From: Nocardia fluminea
Lineage (GTDB): Bacteria; Actinomycetota; Actinomycetes; Mycobacteriales; Mycobacteriaceae
Assembly: GCF_002846365.1 (NCBI RefSeq)
Contig: NZ_PJMW01000001.1
Coordinates: 1,116,001-1,180,000, forward strand
Reading direction: 5' to 3'
Length of the DNA: 64,000 nucleotides
A program made the translations under genes and the position numbers. The notes beneath the pieces are model-generated. The model was not told where the DNA came from and made no database searches. It was given only the letters and a program-made list of their open reading frames with translations. This document shows, one piece after another, positions 27,001-39,793 of this stretch (position 1 is the stretch's first letter; each line of letters begins with the position of its first letter).

Positions 27001-27336
27001 GTGACTCATCAGACCACGCTCCCCACCGATGCCGGGTCGCCATTGCGCGACATCCTCCAAACCCCGGCGGTCCGGCAGATCCGCCGCCGCGCCACCCACC
27101 TCGCCACCGCACTCGCCGGCCGCCTTCGCCTCGCCGTCGTCGCCGGACTCGCACTCGTCACCGCCGCCGTCACCGCACTGATCGGGGCGGTCTTCGCGAT
27201 GGCCGCCCTGGTCCGCGGCCTGGAACAGGTCGTACCCACCTGGGTCGCCTACGCGATCACGGCGTGCCTGCTGTTGCTGAGCGCGGCTGCGGCGATCGCG
27301 CTCGGCACGTGGGCCCTGCTTCGCGCCGGCCGATGA
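27001..27336 (+). CDS. Two-helix small membrane protein (holin-like superfamily)
   Basis: A 111-residue protein starting at GTG 27001 with AGGA upstream. An amphipathic basic N-terminal half (RQIRRRATHLATALAGRLR) precedes two hydrophobic helices (VAGLALVTAAVTALIGAVFAM and WVAYAITACLLLLSAAAAIALGTW) linked by a short loop. The layout matches small actinobacterial putative holin/phage-holin-like membrane proteins, but there is no prophage context. It lies 15 bp after the Mam gene, so it is more likely an accessory of the Mce system. Function is unknown. Confidence 0.68.
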   Translation: MTHQTTLPTDAGSPLRDILQTPAVRQIRRRATHLATALAGRLRLAVVAGLALVTAAVTALIGAVFAMAALVRGLEQVVPTWVAYAITACLLLLSAAAAIALGTWALLRAGR

Positions 27337-27351
27337 TCAATTCGATCGCCC

Positions 27352-27621
27352 GTGATCGGTGCCGCGCTCGCGGTCGACGACCCGGCCACCCGGGCCAGTA
27401 CCTATGACTCGATTCGGCACATGATCGTCGGTGCGGTGCGGGCAACGGCCGCTGCCTGGGCGGTCTACGCCGTGCTCTGGCACATCGGTGCGGGTCGGGT
27501 GCGCTCAACGCGCCGAGCGAGTGCTGCGGAAGGTGAGCGCGACCAGGAAGGTCAGGGCAGCGATGACGGCGGCGGCGGCGAAGGCCGCGGTCATGCCACC
27601 GACCAGGGCGTGGGTCGGTGA
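27352..27621 (+). CDS. Hypothetical protein at the end of the mce unit, overlapping the MFS gene
   Basis: An 89-codon frame from GTG 27352. Residues 1-55 (DDPATRASTYDSIRHMIVGA, then a hydrophobic AAAWAVYAVLWHIGAG) look like real coding sequence with good third-position GC. The last 35-40 residues are low-complexity and lie antisense to the end of the MFS gene. Possibly a small membrane protein lost its original stop when the convergent MFS-TetR pair came to lie next to it. No ribosome site is evident, so this is a tentative call. Confidence 0.35.
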   Translation: MIGAALAVDDPATRASTYDSIRHMIVGAVRATAAAWAVYAVLWHIGAGRVRSTRRASAAEGERDQEGQGSDDGGGGEGRGHATDQGVGR

Positions 27622-28920
27622 ACCGCCTGCGTCGCGGGCGGCGGTGCCGAAGATCGTCACCAAGATGGCCAGGCCGAGCGCCCCGCCGGTCTGCTGCATG
27701 GTTTGCAGGGCACCGCCCGCCGCACCGGCTTCGTCGGGCGAGACGGTGGACATGATGATCACGTTCAGTGGGGAGAACGCGAGCCCGATGCCGCAACCCA
27801 TCGCGACCATCGCCGCGAACAGCAGGGGAAAGTAGCCGGAATCCTCCGAAAGCCTGGTCAGCAGTACGAGTCCGGTGACCATGGCGACGGCGCCGGTCAA
27901 CGTCACCGGCTTGGGTCCGAAACGCGCCAGCAGCCGCGGGATCAGGCGGATCATCGCGAACATCAGCACCGCCGTCGGCAGGAACGCGAAACCTGTTGCC
28001 AGCGAACTCATCCCCAGCACATCTTGCAGATACTGGGTGAGGAAGAAGAACATCGACATGCCCGCCATCGGTCCGAGGAACATGTTCAGATAGGCGGCGG
28101 CGCGATTGCGGTCGGCGAACAGATGCAGCGGCAGAAGTGGTTGCGGCGCACGCAGTTCGATCGCGATGAACGCCGCCAGCAGCGCGACTCCGACCGCGAG
28201 CCAGATGTCGGTGCCCGCCGCGGCCCATCCGTGTGCGGCGGCACTGATGAAGCCGTAGACGAGGGCGGCCACACCCGCGGTCGCGGTCACCGCGCCGGGC
28301 AGGTCGAGCCGGGCGGCGCGCCGGGGCAGAACAGGCAGGTAGCGTAGCGCGAGCACCGCGATGACCAGGCCGAACGGCACGTTGATGAACAGTACCGAGC
28401 GCCAGCCGAACCATTCGGTCAGTAGCCCGCCGACGATCAAGCCGATCGCGAAACCGGCGCTCGACATGCCGGAGAACAGGGCGAGTACCCTGATCCGCGC
28501 CTTGGGTTCGGTGAACGTGGTGGTAAGCAGCGCAAGGGTATTGGGACCGGCCATGGCGCCACCGATGCCCTGGAGCACGCGGGCCGCGAGCAGCCACCCT
28601 GCCGAGGGGGCCAGCCCACCGGCCAGCGAGGCGAGGGTGAACAGCAGCGCGCCCGCGATGAACATCCGGCGCCTGCCGAACAGGTCGCCCGCGCGACCGC
28701 CGAGCAGCAGCAGGCCACCGAAGACCAGCGTGTAGGAGTTCATCACCCAGGACAGGCCGGTAGCACTGAATTCGAGGTCGGTCCTGATGTGCGGCAGCGC
28801 CACATTCATCACGGTGATGTCGAGGATGATCATGAGCTGACAGGTCAGCAAAGTGACCAGGACCAGCTGCGGCCGAACGCGGGCTACCTGGGCTTTTTCC
28901 GGGAAAGTGGTGGTAGTCAA
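27505..28920 (-). CDS. MFS drug efflux pump, DHA2 (EmrB/QacA) family
   Basis: A 471-residue, 14-helix transporter. The diagnostic DHA2 motifs are visible: LDITVMNVALPHI in helix 1, GGRAGDLFGRRRM between helices 2 and 3, and the helix-5 motif GFAIGLIVGGLL. It is expected to export toxic compounds with proton exchange. The start is TTG at 28920 (no in-frame ATG or GTG nearby), with GGAG upstream. It is divergent from a TetR gene and shares two identical operators with it, so induction by a pumped compound is likely. The substrate is unknown. Confidence 0.88.
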   Translation of the reverse strand: MTTTTFPEKAQVARVRPQLVLVTLLTCQLMIILDITVMNVALPHIRTDLEFSATGLSWVMNSYTLVFGGLLLLGGRAGDLFGRRRMFIAGALLFTLASLAGGLAPSAGWLLAARVLQGIGGAMAGPNTLALLTTTFTEPKARIRVLALFSGMSSAGFAIGLIVGGLLTEWFGWRSVLFINVPFGLVIAVLALRYLPVLPRRAARLDLPGAVTATAGVAALVYGFISAAAHGWAAAGTDIWLAVGVALLAAFIAIELRAPQPLLPLHLFADRNRAAAYLNMFLGPMAGMSMFFFLTQYLQDVLGMSSLATGFAFLPTAVLMFAMIRLIPRLLARFGPKPVTLTGAVAMVTGLVLLTRLSEDSGYFPLLFAAMVAMGCGIGLAFSPLNVIIMSTVSPDEAGAAGGALQTMQQTGGALGLAILVTIFGTAARDAGGSPTHALVGGMTAAFAAAAVIAALTFLVALTFRSTRSAR

Positions 28921-28944
28921 GAACGCTCCATCGACAAGGAACTC

Positions 28945-28965
28945 AAACGGAGAGATACTCCGTTT
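28945..28965. promoter_or_regulatory. TetR operator copy 1, AAACGGA-N7-TCCGTTT
   Basis: Perfect 7-bp arms separated by 7 bp, placed just upstream of the MFS pump start. An identical-arm copy lies 66 bp away, beside the TetR gene. Confidence 0.78.
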
Positions 28966-29010
28966 ATGACAGAGTTAGCATAGGGAGAAAGTCTCCGGTT
29001 CCGCAAGACT

Positions 29011-29031
29011 AAACGGAGACTTCATCCGTTT
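29011..29031. promoter_or_regulatory. TetR operator copy 2, AAACGGA-N7-TCCGTTT
   Basis: Same arms and spacing as copy 1, ending 14 bp before the TetR start codon. This allows separate repression of the pump and of the regulator itself. Confidence 0.78.
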
Positions 29032-29045
29032 CCAGTGGAGGACTC

Positions 29046-29609
29046 GTGGACGCACCGTCGCGGCCGATGCGCGCCGACGCACGCCGCAATTACGAGCGCA
29101 TCGTCGACTGCGCGCGCGATGCGTTCGCCGAGCACGGCACCGACGCACCCCTCGACGACATCGCACGGCGCGCGGGCGTCGGGCCGGGGACGTTGTATCG
29201 CCACTTCCCGAATCGCACCACGCTCATGGAAGCGGTGTACCGCTCCAACATCGAGACCCTCGCCGCACGCGCCGGCGAATTACGCCGAACTCACGCCCCC
29301 CTCGACGCGTTCGACGCCTGGTTCGGTGAACTGGTCACCTACATCCTCGAAAAGCACGGCCTGGCAACCACTCTCAAAGCCGCCATCGACCGCACCTCGG
29401 ACACGTTCACGGCCTGCTCCACGCTGCTCGCCGAAGCCGCGGGCAGCGTGCTGATCCCGGTGCAGGAGGCAGGCATCATCCGCCCCGAAGTGAGCCCCCG
29501 CGACATCCTGCGCCTCGGCCACGGCATCGGCGCGGGCTGCCAAGCCGCAGCCGACTCAGCGCCGCTGCTCACCGATGTCGCGCTCGCGGGACTGCGCGTC
29601 CAGCGTTAG
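29046..29609 (+). CDS. TetR-family repressor of the divergent MFS pump
   Basis: A 187-residue regulator with an N-terminal helix-turn-helix ([31 protein letters not shown]) and a helical effector domain of the kind common in drug-responsive TetR proteins. It starts at GTG 29046. Its stop shares bases with the argR stop on the other strand (29606-29609), a fully convergent overlap. Paired operators in the intergenic region support control of the MFS gene and itself. Confidence 0.87.
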   Translation: MDAPSRPMRADARRNYERIVDCARDAFAEHGTDAPLDDIARRAGVGPGTLYRHFPNRTTLMEAVYRSNIETLAARAGELRRTHAPLDAFDAWFGELVTYILEKHGLATTLKAAIDRTSDTFTACSTLLAEAAGSVLIPVQEAGIIRPEVSPRDILRLGHGIGAGCQAAADSAPLLTDVALAGLRVQR

Positions 29610-30109
29610 GCCAGGTCTTCGATTTTCGCCGCCAGTTCGGCGCCGGTGAGGGGTTCGCGGGCGATGACGGCGATGGTGTCGTCGCCGGCGATGGTGCCGA
29701 CGATGTAGGGCAGGGCGGCGCGGTCGAGGGCGCTGGCCAGGAAGTGGGCGGCGCCGGGTGGGGTGCGCAGGACGGCGAGGTTGCCGCTGGCGTCGGTGGA
29801 GACGAGCAGGTCACCGAGGAGTTTGGACAGGCGGCCGGTGCCGCCGGTGACGCCGCGCACGGGGCTGCCGTCCTCGGGGACGATGTAGACGCCCGCACCG
29901 CCGTCGGCCGCCCGCAGTTTCACCGCGCCGAGTTCGTCGAGGTCACGCGACAGCGTGGCCTGCGTGGTCTCGATCCCCTCGGCCGACAGCAGCGCGGCGA
30001 GTTCGGTCTGGCTGCGGACCGAATGCGAGGTCAGCAGTTCGATGATGCGGGACTGGCGGCCGGCGCGGGTGCGGGCGATCGCGGGCGAGCCCTTCTCGGG
30101 CGCGCTCAT
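29606..30109 (-). CDS. argR: Arginine repressor
   Basis: A 167-residue ArgR: N-terminal winged helix ([33 protein letters not shown], the conserved SRDL region included) and a C-terminal arginine-binding, hexamer-forming domain ([21 protein letters not shown]). It represses arg genes when arginine is plentiful. ATG at 30109 is used; a longer frame extends antisense-like into argF and is rejected. It is the last gene of argCJBDFR. ARG boxes before argC and argG are its expected targets. No gene follows in the same direction until argG. Confidence 0.95.
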   Translation of the reverse strand: MSAPEKGSPAIARTRAGRQSRIIELLTSHSVRSQTELAALLSAEGIETTQATLSRDLDELGAVKLRAADGGAGVYIVPEDGSPVRGVTGGTGRLSKLLGDLLVSTDASGNLAVLRTPPGAAHFLASALDRAALPYIVGTIAGDDTIAVIAREPLTGAELAAKIEDLA

Positions 30110-30143
30110 CGCACGCTCCCCGCGCCGGCCCCGGTTCGCGGTC

Positions 30144-32271
<2,128 letters not shown>

Positions 32272-32275
<4 letters not shown>

Positions 32276-33182
32276 GATTGCGTTCCATCCGGCGACCCGG
32301 CGGGGGTCACCATGGTTCCGATTCCTTCTCCGGTGAACAGCTCCAGTAGTACCGAATGCGGGACGCGCCCGTCGATCACGTGGGCACTGGGGACCCCGCC
32401 GAGCACGGCGCGCAGACACGCTTCCATCTTCGGCACCATGCCCGCATCCAGGCGCGGCAGCAACTTCGCCAACGCGTCGGTGTCGATCGAGCTGGTCAGC
32501 GAGGAGCGGTCCGGCCAGTCGGTGTAGAGGCCCTCGACGTCGGTGAGCACGACGAGTTTCTCCGCGCCGATGCCCTCGGCCAGCGCGGCGGCGGCGGTGT
32601 CGGCGTTGATGTTGTGCACCACGCCGTCGGCGTCGGGGGCGATGGTGGAGACCACCGGGATGCGGCCGGCGTCGATCAAGTCGAGCACGGCGCCGGGGTT
32701 GACCTGGGTGACATCGCCGACCAGACCGATGTCGGTGGCGACGCCCTCGACGGCGACGGTGCGCCGGGTGGCGGTGAACAGGTGCGCGTCCTCACCGGAG
32801 ATGCCGACCGCGTACGGGCCGTGCGCGTTGATCAGCCCGACGAGCTCACGGCCCACCTGACCGAACAGCACCATCCGCACCACGTCCATCACCTCGGGAG
32901 TGGTGACGCGGAAACCGCCGCGGAATTCGCCTGCCATGCCGAGCCTTTTCAGCATGGCGTTGATCTGCGGGCCACCGCCGTGCACGACCACGGGATGCAC
33001 GCCGACGGTGCGCAGGAACGCCATGTCGGCGGCGAAGGCAGCCTTGAGTTCGTCGTCGACCATGGCGTTACCGCCGTACTTCACGACCACGATCTTGTCG
33101 CGGAACTTCTGCAGCCACGGCAGCGCGTCGGCCAGCACGTGCGCTTTGTCCAGCGCCGAAAGCGTGTGCACCACACTGCCGC

Positions 33183-33186
<4 letters not shown>
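32272..33186 (-). CDS. argB: Acetylglutamate kinase
   Basis: A 304-residue amino-acid kinase that phosphorylates N-acetylglutamate, usually the arginine-feedback-controlled step. The phosphate and substrate loops are present (VVKYGGNAM and [10 protein letters not shown]), as is the C-terminal [23 protein letters not shown] block. The N-terminal helical extension ([21 protein letters not shown]) is of the kind seen in arginine-sensitive hexameric enzymes, so feedback inhibition is likely. ATGA overlaps join it to argJ and argD. Confidence 0.96.
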
Positions 33187-35491
<2,305 letters not shown>

Positions 35492-35500
<9 letters not shown>

Positions 35501-36715
35501 AGCGGGTGTGACCGGCTTCGCCTCCGTCGCCCCGATCAAGCGCGCTACCAGCGGAAACGCCAGGACGGTCGTCGCGCCCGCCGCCACCAGGATCGAGGCG
35601 ACATCCGCGGTCAGCAGACCGGCCTGGGTGGCCACCTGGGTCACCGCGACGATGATCGGCAGGCCCGTCGCGGCGTAGAGGGCCAATTCGACGCGTTCGC
35701 GCCCGGTCGGCAAGGTGTCCGCGCGCGGCACGAACCGCTCGCTCAGCCAGACGGGCACCCCGCGGGCGATCGCGATGGTGACCACGAACCACACCCACAG
35801 CGCCGGATTCCGGCCGACCGCGGCCACGTCGATCCCCATGCCCGAGACGACGAAGAACACCGGAATCAGCAACCCGTACCCGATGGCCTCGAGCGAGGAG
35901 TCCACATCGGGGTGGCCCGCGGCGATGAGCCGCCGCAGGATCATGCCCGCGGCGAACGCGCCGAGAACCACGTCCAGATCGAAGACCTCCGCGACCACCA
36001 TGAGCACCAACAGCAGCAGCACCACCCCGCGCACGGGCAGCTGCGAGGTCCCTCCGCCCAGCTTCGCCAGCCCGGCACCCAGATCCGGCATGCGGTCCAG
36101 CATCCGCACCGGCACGAATCCGACGACCACCGCCGCCACCACGAACAGCACCACGACCACGACCGCACTGCCCGCATCGCGACTGGTGAGCAGCACCGAC
36201 ATCGCCACGATCGGCCCCAGCTCGCCCACCGCGCCGTGTGTCATCACCGCCCGGCCCAGCCGCGAGTCGAGGATTCCGGCCTGCTTCAGGATCGGCAGCA
36301 GGGTGCCCAGCGCGGTGGAGGTCAGCGCGATGGCGACCGCGACGCGGGTGCTGTTCGAGGTATTCGTGGCCACCATGACGATCACGAAGGCGAACAGCAG
36401 ACAGACGATCCAGACGACCCACGCCGTGCGCCCCGATCGGCCGCGCAGCAACCGCGGATCGAGTTCGTAGCCTGCCAGCAGGAACAGCATCCCCAAGCCC
36501 AACTCGCTGACCAGGTCCACCCCGCCCGCACTGCTCGCCCACCCGAGCACATGCGGCCCCACCATCGCCCCGGCCACCAGCAGGATCACCACGTCCGGCA
36601 GGTACCCGCGCACCAGCCGCGACAGCAGCGGCGCGATTACCGCGATGAGCGCGATCCAGAACAGCGAGACGATCGGCGAGGGATCGCCGACACTCTCGGA
36701 AGCGAGCAGATCCAT
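35492..36715 (-). CDS. Cation:proton antiporter (CPA2/Kef-type)
   Basis: A 407-residue membrane protein with about 12-13 helices. Family marks are LGLGMLFLLAGYELDPRLLR (helix 3 region) and ALTSTALGTLLPILKQAG, with the acidic ion-binding region around AEVFDLDVVLGAFAAGMILRR. No C-terminal RCK/TrkA-N domain is present. It probably exchanges Na+ or K+ for protons. ATG at 36715 (MDLLASESV) or 36724 are both possible; neither has a ribosome site. The gene ends inside the argC operator, 27 bp before argC, so read-through into the arg operon is possible. Confidence 0.82.
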
Positions 36716-36773
36716 GCAGGTCATCGTGGCACAGCGGGATGCCGGAGCCCCGAAACCGCGCGCGGGCATTCGG

Positions 36774-36796
36774 TCACACCACCGGACCGGGTGTGA
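36774..36796 (-). terminator. Terminator hairpin after the PNPOx-like gene
   Basis: TCACACC and GGTGTGA arms with a 9-bp loop, which itself can pair as CCGG-A-CCGG. It lies 22 bp past the leftward flavoprotein gene and before the antiporter gene. No T-tract. Confidence 0.5.
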
Positions 36797-36817
36797 TCAG
36801 TTGCCCGTGTGCGGGAT

Positions 36818-37309
36818 TCAGTGCTTACGGACGACGGTTTCGCCCGCGCCCGGTTTCCAGACGGTGATGTCGAGATGGTCGTCGTTGATTTCCACGGTGG
36901 AGGCACCGGTCAGGTCGGCGACGTAGAAATGGTCGAATTTCTCGCCGCGAATGTCGAACCCGCTGTCGTCGAACAGCTTTTGGGCGAAGCGGGCGTGGAC
37001 TGTTTCGTCCTGGAGGTCGGTGACGGTGCCGAAGAGTTTCGCGTCGCCGTCGGAGACCATGGTGTCGACGGTGGCGGTGTGCAGGCAGAAGCGCGGGTCG
37101 CGGGCGAGATCGTCGAATTTCCGGGTGTTCGGCATGCCGGCCAACACCAGCATGTCCTCGAAGATCATCGGCTCGATCGGGCTGATGCGTGGCGATCCAT
37201 CGGCGCGCACGGTGCCCAGCATGCACAGCTTGCCGGTGGCCTGGTGCCTGCGCTGGAACAACGCCGCGATGCTCGGTGCTTCCTCGGTGAACTGGCTCCA
37301 CGTGGTCAT
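36818..37309 (-). CDS. Pyridoxamine 5'-phosphate oxidase-like FMN/F420-binding protein
   Basis: A 163-residue split-barrel protein. The opening KLCMLGTVRADGSPRISPIEP is the typical flavin-binding segment of PNPOx-like and FDOR proteins, followed by LARDPRFCLHTATVD. It is too short and lacks the C-terminal substrate motif of true PdxH, so it is more likely an FMN, F420 or heme-binding oxidoreductase of unknown substrate. ATG at 37309 is chosen over a TTG or ATG farther out. It is divergent from a WYL regulator, which may control it. Confidence 0.78.
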   Translation of the reverse strand: MTTWSQFTEEAPSIAALFQRRHQATGKLCMLGTVRADGSPRISPIEPMIFEDMLVLAGMPNTRKFDDLARDPRFCLHTATVDTMVSDGDAKLFGTVTDLQDETVHARFAQKLFDDSGFDIRGEKFDHFYVADLTGASTVEINDDHLDITVWKPGAGETVVRKH

Positions 37310-37333
37310 ATCTCGCACGGTACGACCAAAACT

Positions 37334-37348
37334 TGACATCTTGTGTCA
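37334..37348. promoter_or_regulatory. Inverted repeat TGACA-N5-TGTCA in the divergent promoter
   Basis: The repeat overlaps a TTGACA sequence between the PNPOx-like and WYL genes. TAGTCT at 37360-37365, six bases before the ATG of the WYL gene, looks like a -10 element for a leaderless transcript. The palindrome is therefore placed to regulate it. Confidence 0.5.
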
Positions 37349-37371
37349 GGTTTCACGGCTAGTCTCGGAAT

Positions 37372-38352
37372 ATGCGGGCGAGCAGATTGGTGCAGTTACT
37401 GCTGCTGTTACAGGCGGGCGGCGGCGCTACGGCGAGCGAGCTGGCACGGGAGCTCGAGGTGTCGGTGCGCACGGTGTATCGGGACGTGGAGGCACTCTCG
37501 GCGGCGGGTGTACCGGTGTACAGCGAGCCGGGGCGCGGCGGGGGTGTGCGGTTGATCGACGGCTACCGCACCCGGCTCACCGGCCTCACCTCCGACGAAG
37601 CCGACGCCGTCCTGCTCGCCGGTCTCCCCGGCGCCGCCGCCGATCTCGGCCTCGGTACCGTGCTGGCCACCGCCCAGCTGAAAATGCTCGCCGCGCTCCC
37701 GCCCGAACTTCGCGGCCGGGCGACGCGCATCGCCGAACGCGTCCATATCGACATGCCCGGCTGGTTCCAGCGCCCCGACGAGGCTCCCGCCCTCGCCACG
37801 GTGGCCGACGCCCTCTGGCACGACCGCCGCCTCGCGATCACCTACCGCCGCCGCGACCGCACGGTGCACCGGACCCTCGACCCGCTCGGCCTGGTCATGA
37901 AGGCAGGCACCTGGTACCTGATCGCCCGCGACGACGCCGATATCCGTTCGTACCGGGCGAGCCGCATCGCCACCGCCGTCCCTACCGGCGAATCCTTCAC
38001 CCGCCCAGCGGCTTTCGACCTGGCCGAGCACTGGCGAACCGCCGCCGAGGAGTTCGCCCGATCCATGCTGCGGGTCAGCGCGCAGTGCCGGATCTCCACC
38101 GACCACCTGAGCCTGCTGCGCCTCATGAACGACCCCGCCGCCGTTCGCGAAGCGCTCGCCTCCACGGGCACGCCCGACGCGGACGGATGGGCCGACATCA
38201 CCGTTCCCGCGGAATCCTACGAAGTTCTGGCCCACGCCCTGCTCCCCCTCGGCGAACACATCGAAGTCCTCTCCCCACCCGAACTACGCGCGACCATGAC
38301 CGCCACCGCCGCGGCCGTACTCGCCCGCTACCGCGGACCGACGGCCCCCTAG
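37372..38352 (+). CDS. WYL-domain transcriptional regulator (YafY/DeoR-like)
   Basis: A 326-residue protein. Residues 1-60 form a winged helix (RLVQLLLLLQAGGGATASELARELEVSVRTVYRDVEALSAAGVPVY), the typical HTH_11 start. The middle holds the WYL segment (TLDPLGLVMKAGTWYLIARDDADIRSYRASRI), and a C-terminal WCX extension follows. Such proteins sense nucleotides or other small ligands. The ATG directly follows a -10-like TAGTCT by six bases, suggesting leaderless translation. The divergent flavin-binding protein gene is the likely target. Confidence 0.88.
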   Translation: MRASRLVQLLLLLQAGGGATASELARELEVSVRTVYRDVEALSAAGVPVYSEPGRGGGVRLIDGYRTRLTGLTSDEADAVLLAGLPGAAADLGLGTVLATAQLKMLAALPPELRGRATRIAERVHIDMPGWFQRPDEAPALATVADALWHDRRLAITYRRRDRTVHRTLDPLGLVMKAGTWYLIARDDADIRSYRASRIATAVPTGESFTRPAAFDLAEHWRTAAEEFARSMLRVSAQCRISTDHLSLLRLMNDPAAVREALASTGTPDADGWADITVPAESYEVLAHALLPLGEHIEVLSPPELRATMTATAAAVLARYRGPTAP

Positions 38353-38369
38353 GTGCACCGCCGCGAAAC

Positions 38370-38777
38370 CTACGCGGACCTCGACGTGCCCGGCCGGCTG
38401 AACTCGACGCAGTCCGGGCACTGGTCGACGATCGGGTGAGTACAGCGCAGGACGTGACCGAGGAAGTCGATGGTTCGCGTGAGGTCGTCCACATGCGCTC
38501 GCAGTTCGGCTTGTTTGTCCGCGAAGAGTGCCACGCGCCGGGCTCTGGACCTCGTGTCGAAGAGCTCCTTGATCTCCGCCAGGGACATCCCCGCTCGTTG
38601 ACAGAGCTGGACGAGGCGGGCCTGGACGATCAGCGCGCCGTTGTAGATCCGCTGACCGCCGGGCGCGCGCGGTGGCACGAGAACACCGGCGTCCTCCCAG
38701 TGGCGCAGGACATGGGCGGCAACGCCCAGTTCGGCGGCGGCGTCACCGATGCGGCACGACTCGGCGATATTCGGCAC
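38370..38777 (-). CDS. MerR-family regulator with C-terminal cysteines
   Basis: A 135-residue MerR protein: N-terminal winged helix (RIGDAAAELGVAAHVLRHWEDAGVLVPPRAPGGQRIYN), a dimerisation helix, and a C-terminal cysteine cluster (RCTHPIVDQCPDCVEF) that could bind metal or sense redox state. GTG at 38777 is used because AAAGGG lies 8 nt upstream; GTG at 38783 is possible. A perfect 20-bp palindrome in the divergent promoter, inside a 19-bp spacer, is the expected binding site. The inducer is unknown. Confidence 0.86.
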   Translation of the reverse strand: MPNIAESCRIGDAAAELGVAAHVLRHWEDAGVLVPPRAPGGQRIYNGALIVQARLVQLCQRAGMSLAEIKELFDTRSRARRVALFADKQAELRAHVDDLTRTIDFLGHVLRCTHPIVDQCPDCVEFSRPGTSRSA

Positions 38778-38787
38778 ATTCACACCC

Positions 38788-38818
38788 TTTACTTCAGGTC
38801 GACCTGAAGTTTTAGCGT
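38788..38818 (+). promoter_or_regulatory. MerR-type promoter with 19-bp spacer and 20-bp palindrome
   Basis: TTTACT (38788-38793) and TAGCGT (38813-38818) are separated by 19 bp. A perfect palindrome of ACTTCAGGTC and its complement occupies 38791-38810. Seven bases after the -10 is the ATG of the MBL-fold gene, so the transcript may be leaderless. An over-long spacer containing the operator is the hallmark of MerR-activated promoters. Confidence 0.8.
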
Positions 38819-38825
38819 ACTTCGC

Positions 38826-39791
38826 ATGGGACACAACGACAATCGGACACCACTGATCGAGCCGGTCGCGACACCGGACGCGTGGCGCTGTTGCCGATCC
38901 GTGGGATCGGCATTCACGGGCGCTCTGCGGCCACGACAGCCCGACCGCCGGTTCTTGGCCTCCCTGCCCGAGCACGGCCTACCTCGCGGCACGACAACGG
39001 TCGAGCTGACAGTTCTGGCGCAGAATGCCAAGAGCGTTCCGACGGCGGCCGTCGTCGAAGGCGTGTTCGCCCCGCGGCGGATCGATTCCGCGATGACAGC
39101 CTTCGTCGTCCGGCATCCGACCGCGACCTTTCTCGTCGACCCGGGCATCTGCGTCGACGTCCGAGACCGGGCGATAGTGGAACTCCCTGGAATACTGCGC
39201 GCGGCGGTGACGCCCCCGAAGGACGTGATCGATATCCGGGAGTCGCTGCGGCGCAGCGGAATCGAGGCGAATGCGATCGACTTCGCGTTGCCGACTCATC
39301 TGCATTGGGACCACATCGCGGGCCTTCTCGATCTGCCAGGGCTGGCGCTGCGACTGCACCGGCCTGAGCACGGATGGGCGATGGAGGGTCCGGTGGCGCC
39401 GGTCGGTGGCGTGCGGCACGCCGTTCGTGAACGGCCTCTCGATGTCTACGACCTGGACGGTCCACCCGTTCTCGCCTTCGCCCGCAGCCACGATCTCTTC
39501 GGAGACGGCGCGGTGGTACTCGTCGACCTGTCCGGGCACACCCCGGGCAGCGTCGGCCTGCTCCTGCGCACCGATCGCGGCCCGGTCCTGCTCGCGGGAG
39601 ACGCGGTCTGGCACCACCTGCAGGTCGAGGAACTGCGACAGAAGTCCGGCTATCCGGGCATGCTGGCCGACGACGACCGCACCGAGACCTGGCGAACCGT
39701 CCACCGGCTGCACGCGATCCGCGGCGCCGTCCGCATCATCCCCAGCCACGACCATCGCGCGGCGTGCGCGTGGCACGCGGACGCGCGCTGA
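38826..39791 (+). CDS. Metallo-beta-lactamase-fold hydrolase
   Basis: A 321-residue enzyme with the zinc motif HLHWDH (in ALPTHLHWDHIAGLLDL), a later histidine in SGHTPGS, the bridging aspartate in LLAGDAVWHH, and a final histidine in IIPSHDH. The layout resembles lactonase-like or quorum-quenching members rather than antibiotic-resistance enzymes. It is the MerR target by position. The start is the ATG right after the MerR promoter. The FAD monooxygenase gene on the opposite strand ends 2 bp away. The substrate is unknown. Confidence 0.86.
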   Translation: MGHNDNRTPLIEPVATPDAWRCCRSVGSAFTGALRPRQPDRRFLASLPEHGLPRGTTTVELTVLAQNAKSVPTAAVVEGVFAPRRIDSAMTAFVVRHPTATFLVDPGICVDVRDRAIVELPGILRAAVTPPKDVIDIRESLRRSGIEANAIDFALPTHLHWDHIAGLLDLPGLALRLHRPEHGWAMEGPVAPVGGVRHAVRERPLDVYDLDGPPVLAFARSHDLFGDGAVVLVDLSGHTPGSVGLLLRTDRGPVLLAGDAVWHHLQVEELRQKSGYPGMLADDDRTETWRTVHRLHAIRGAVRIIPSHDHRAACAWHADAR

Positions 39792-39793
39792 GC

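Noticed and set aside
27001..27336. Prophage holin
   Set aside because: The protein has a holin-like two-helix layout, but there is no endolysin, integrase or structural phage gene nearby; its operon position points to the Mce system.
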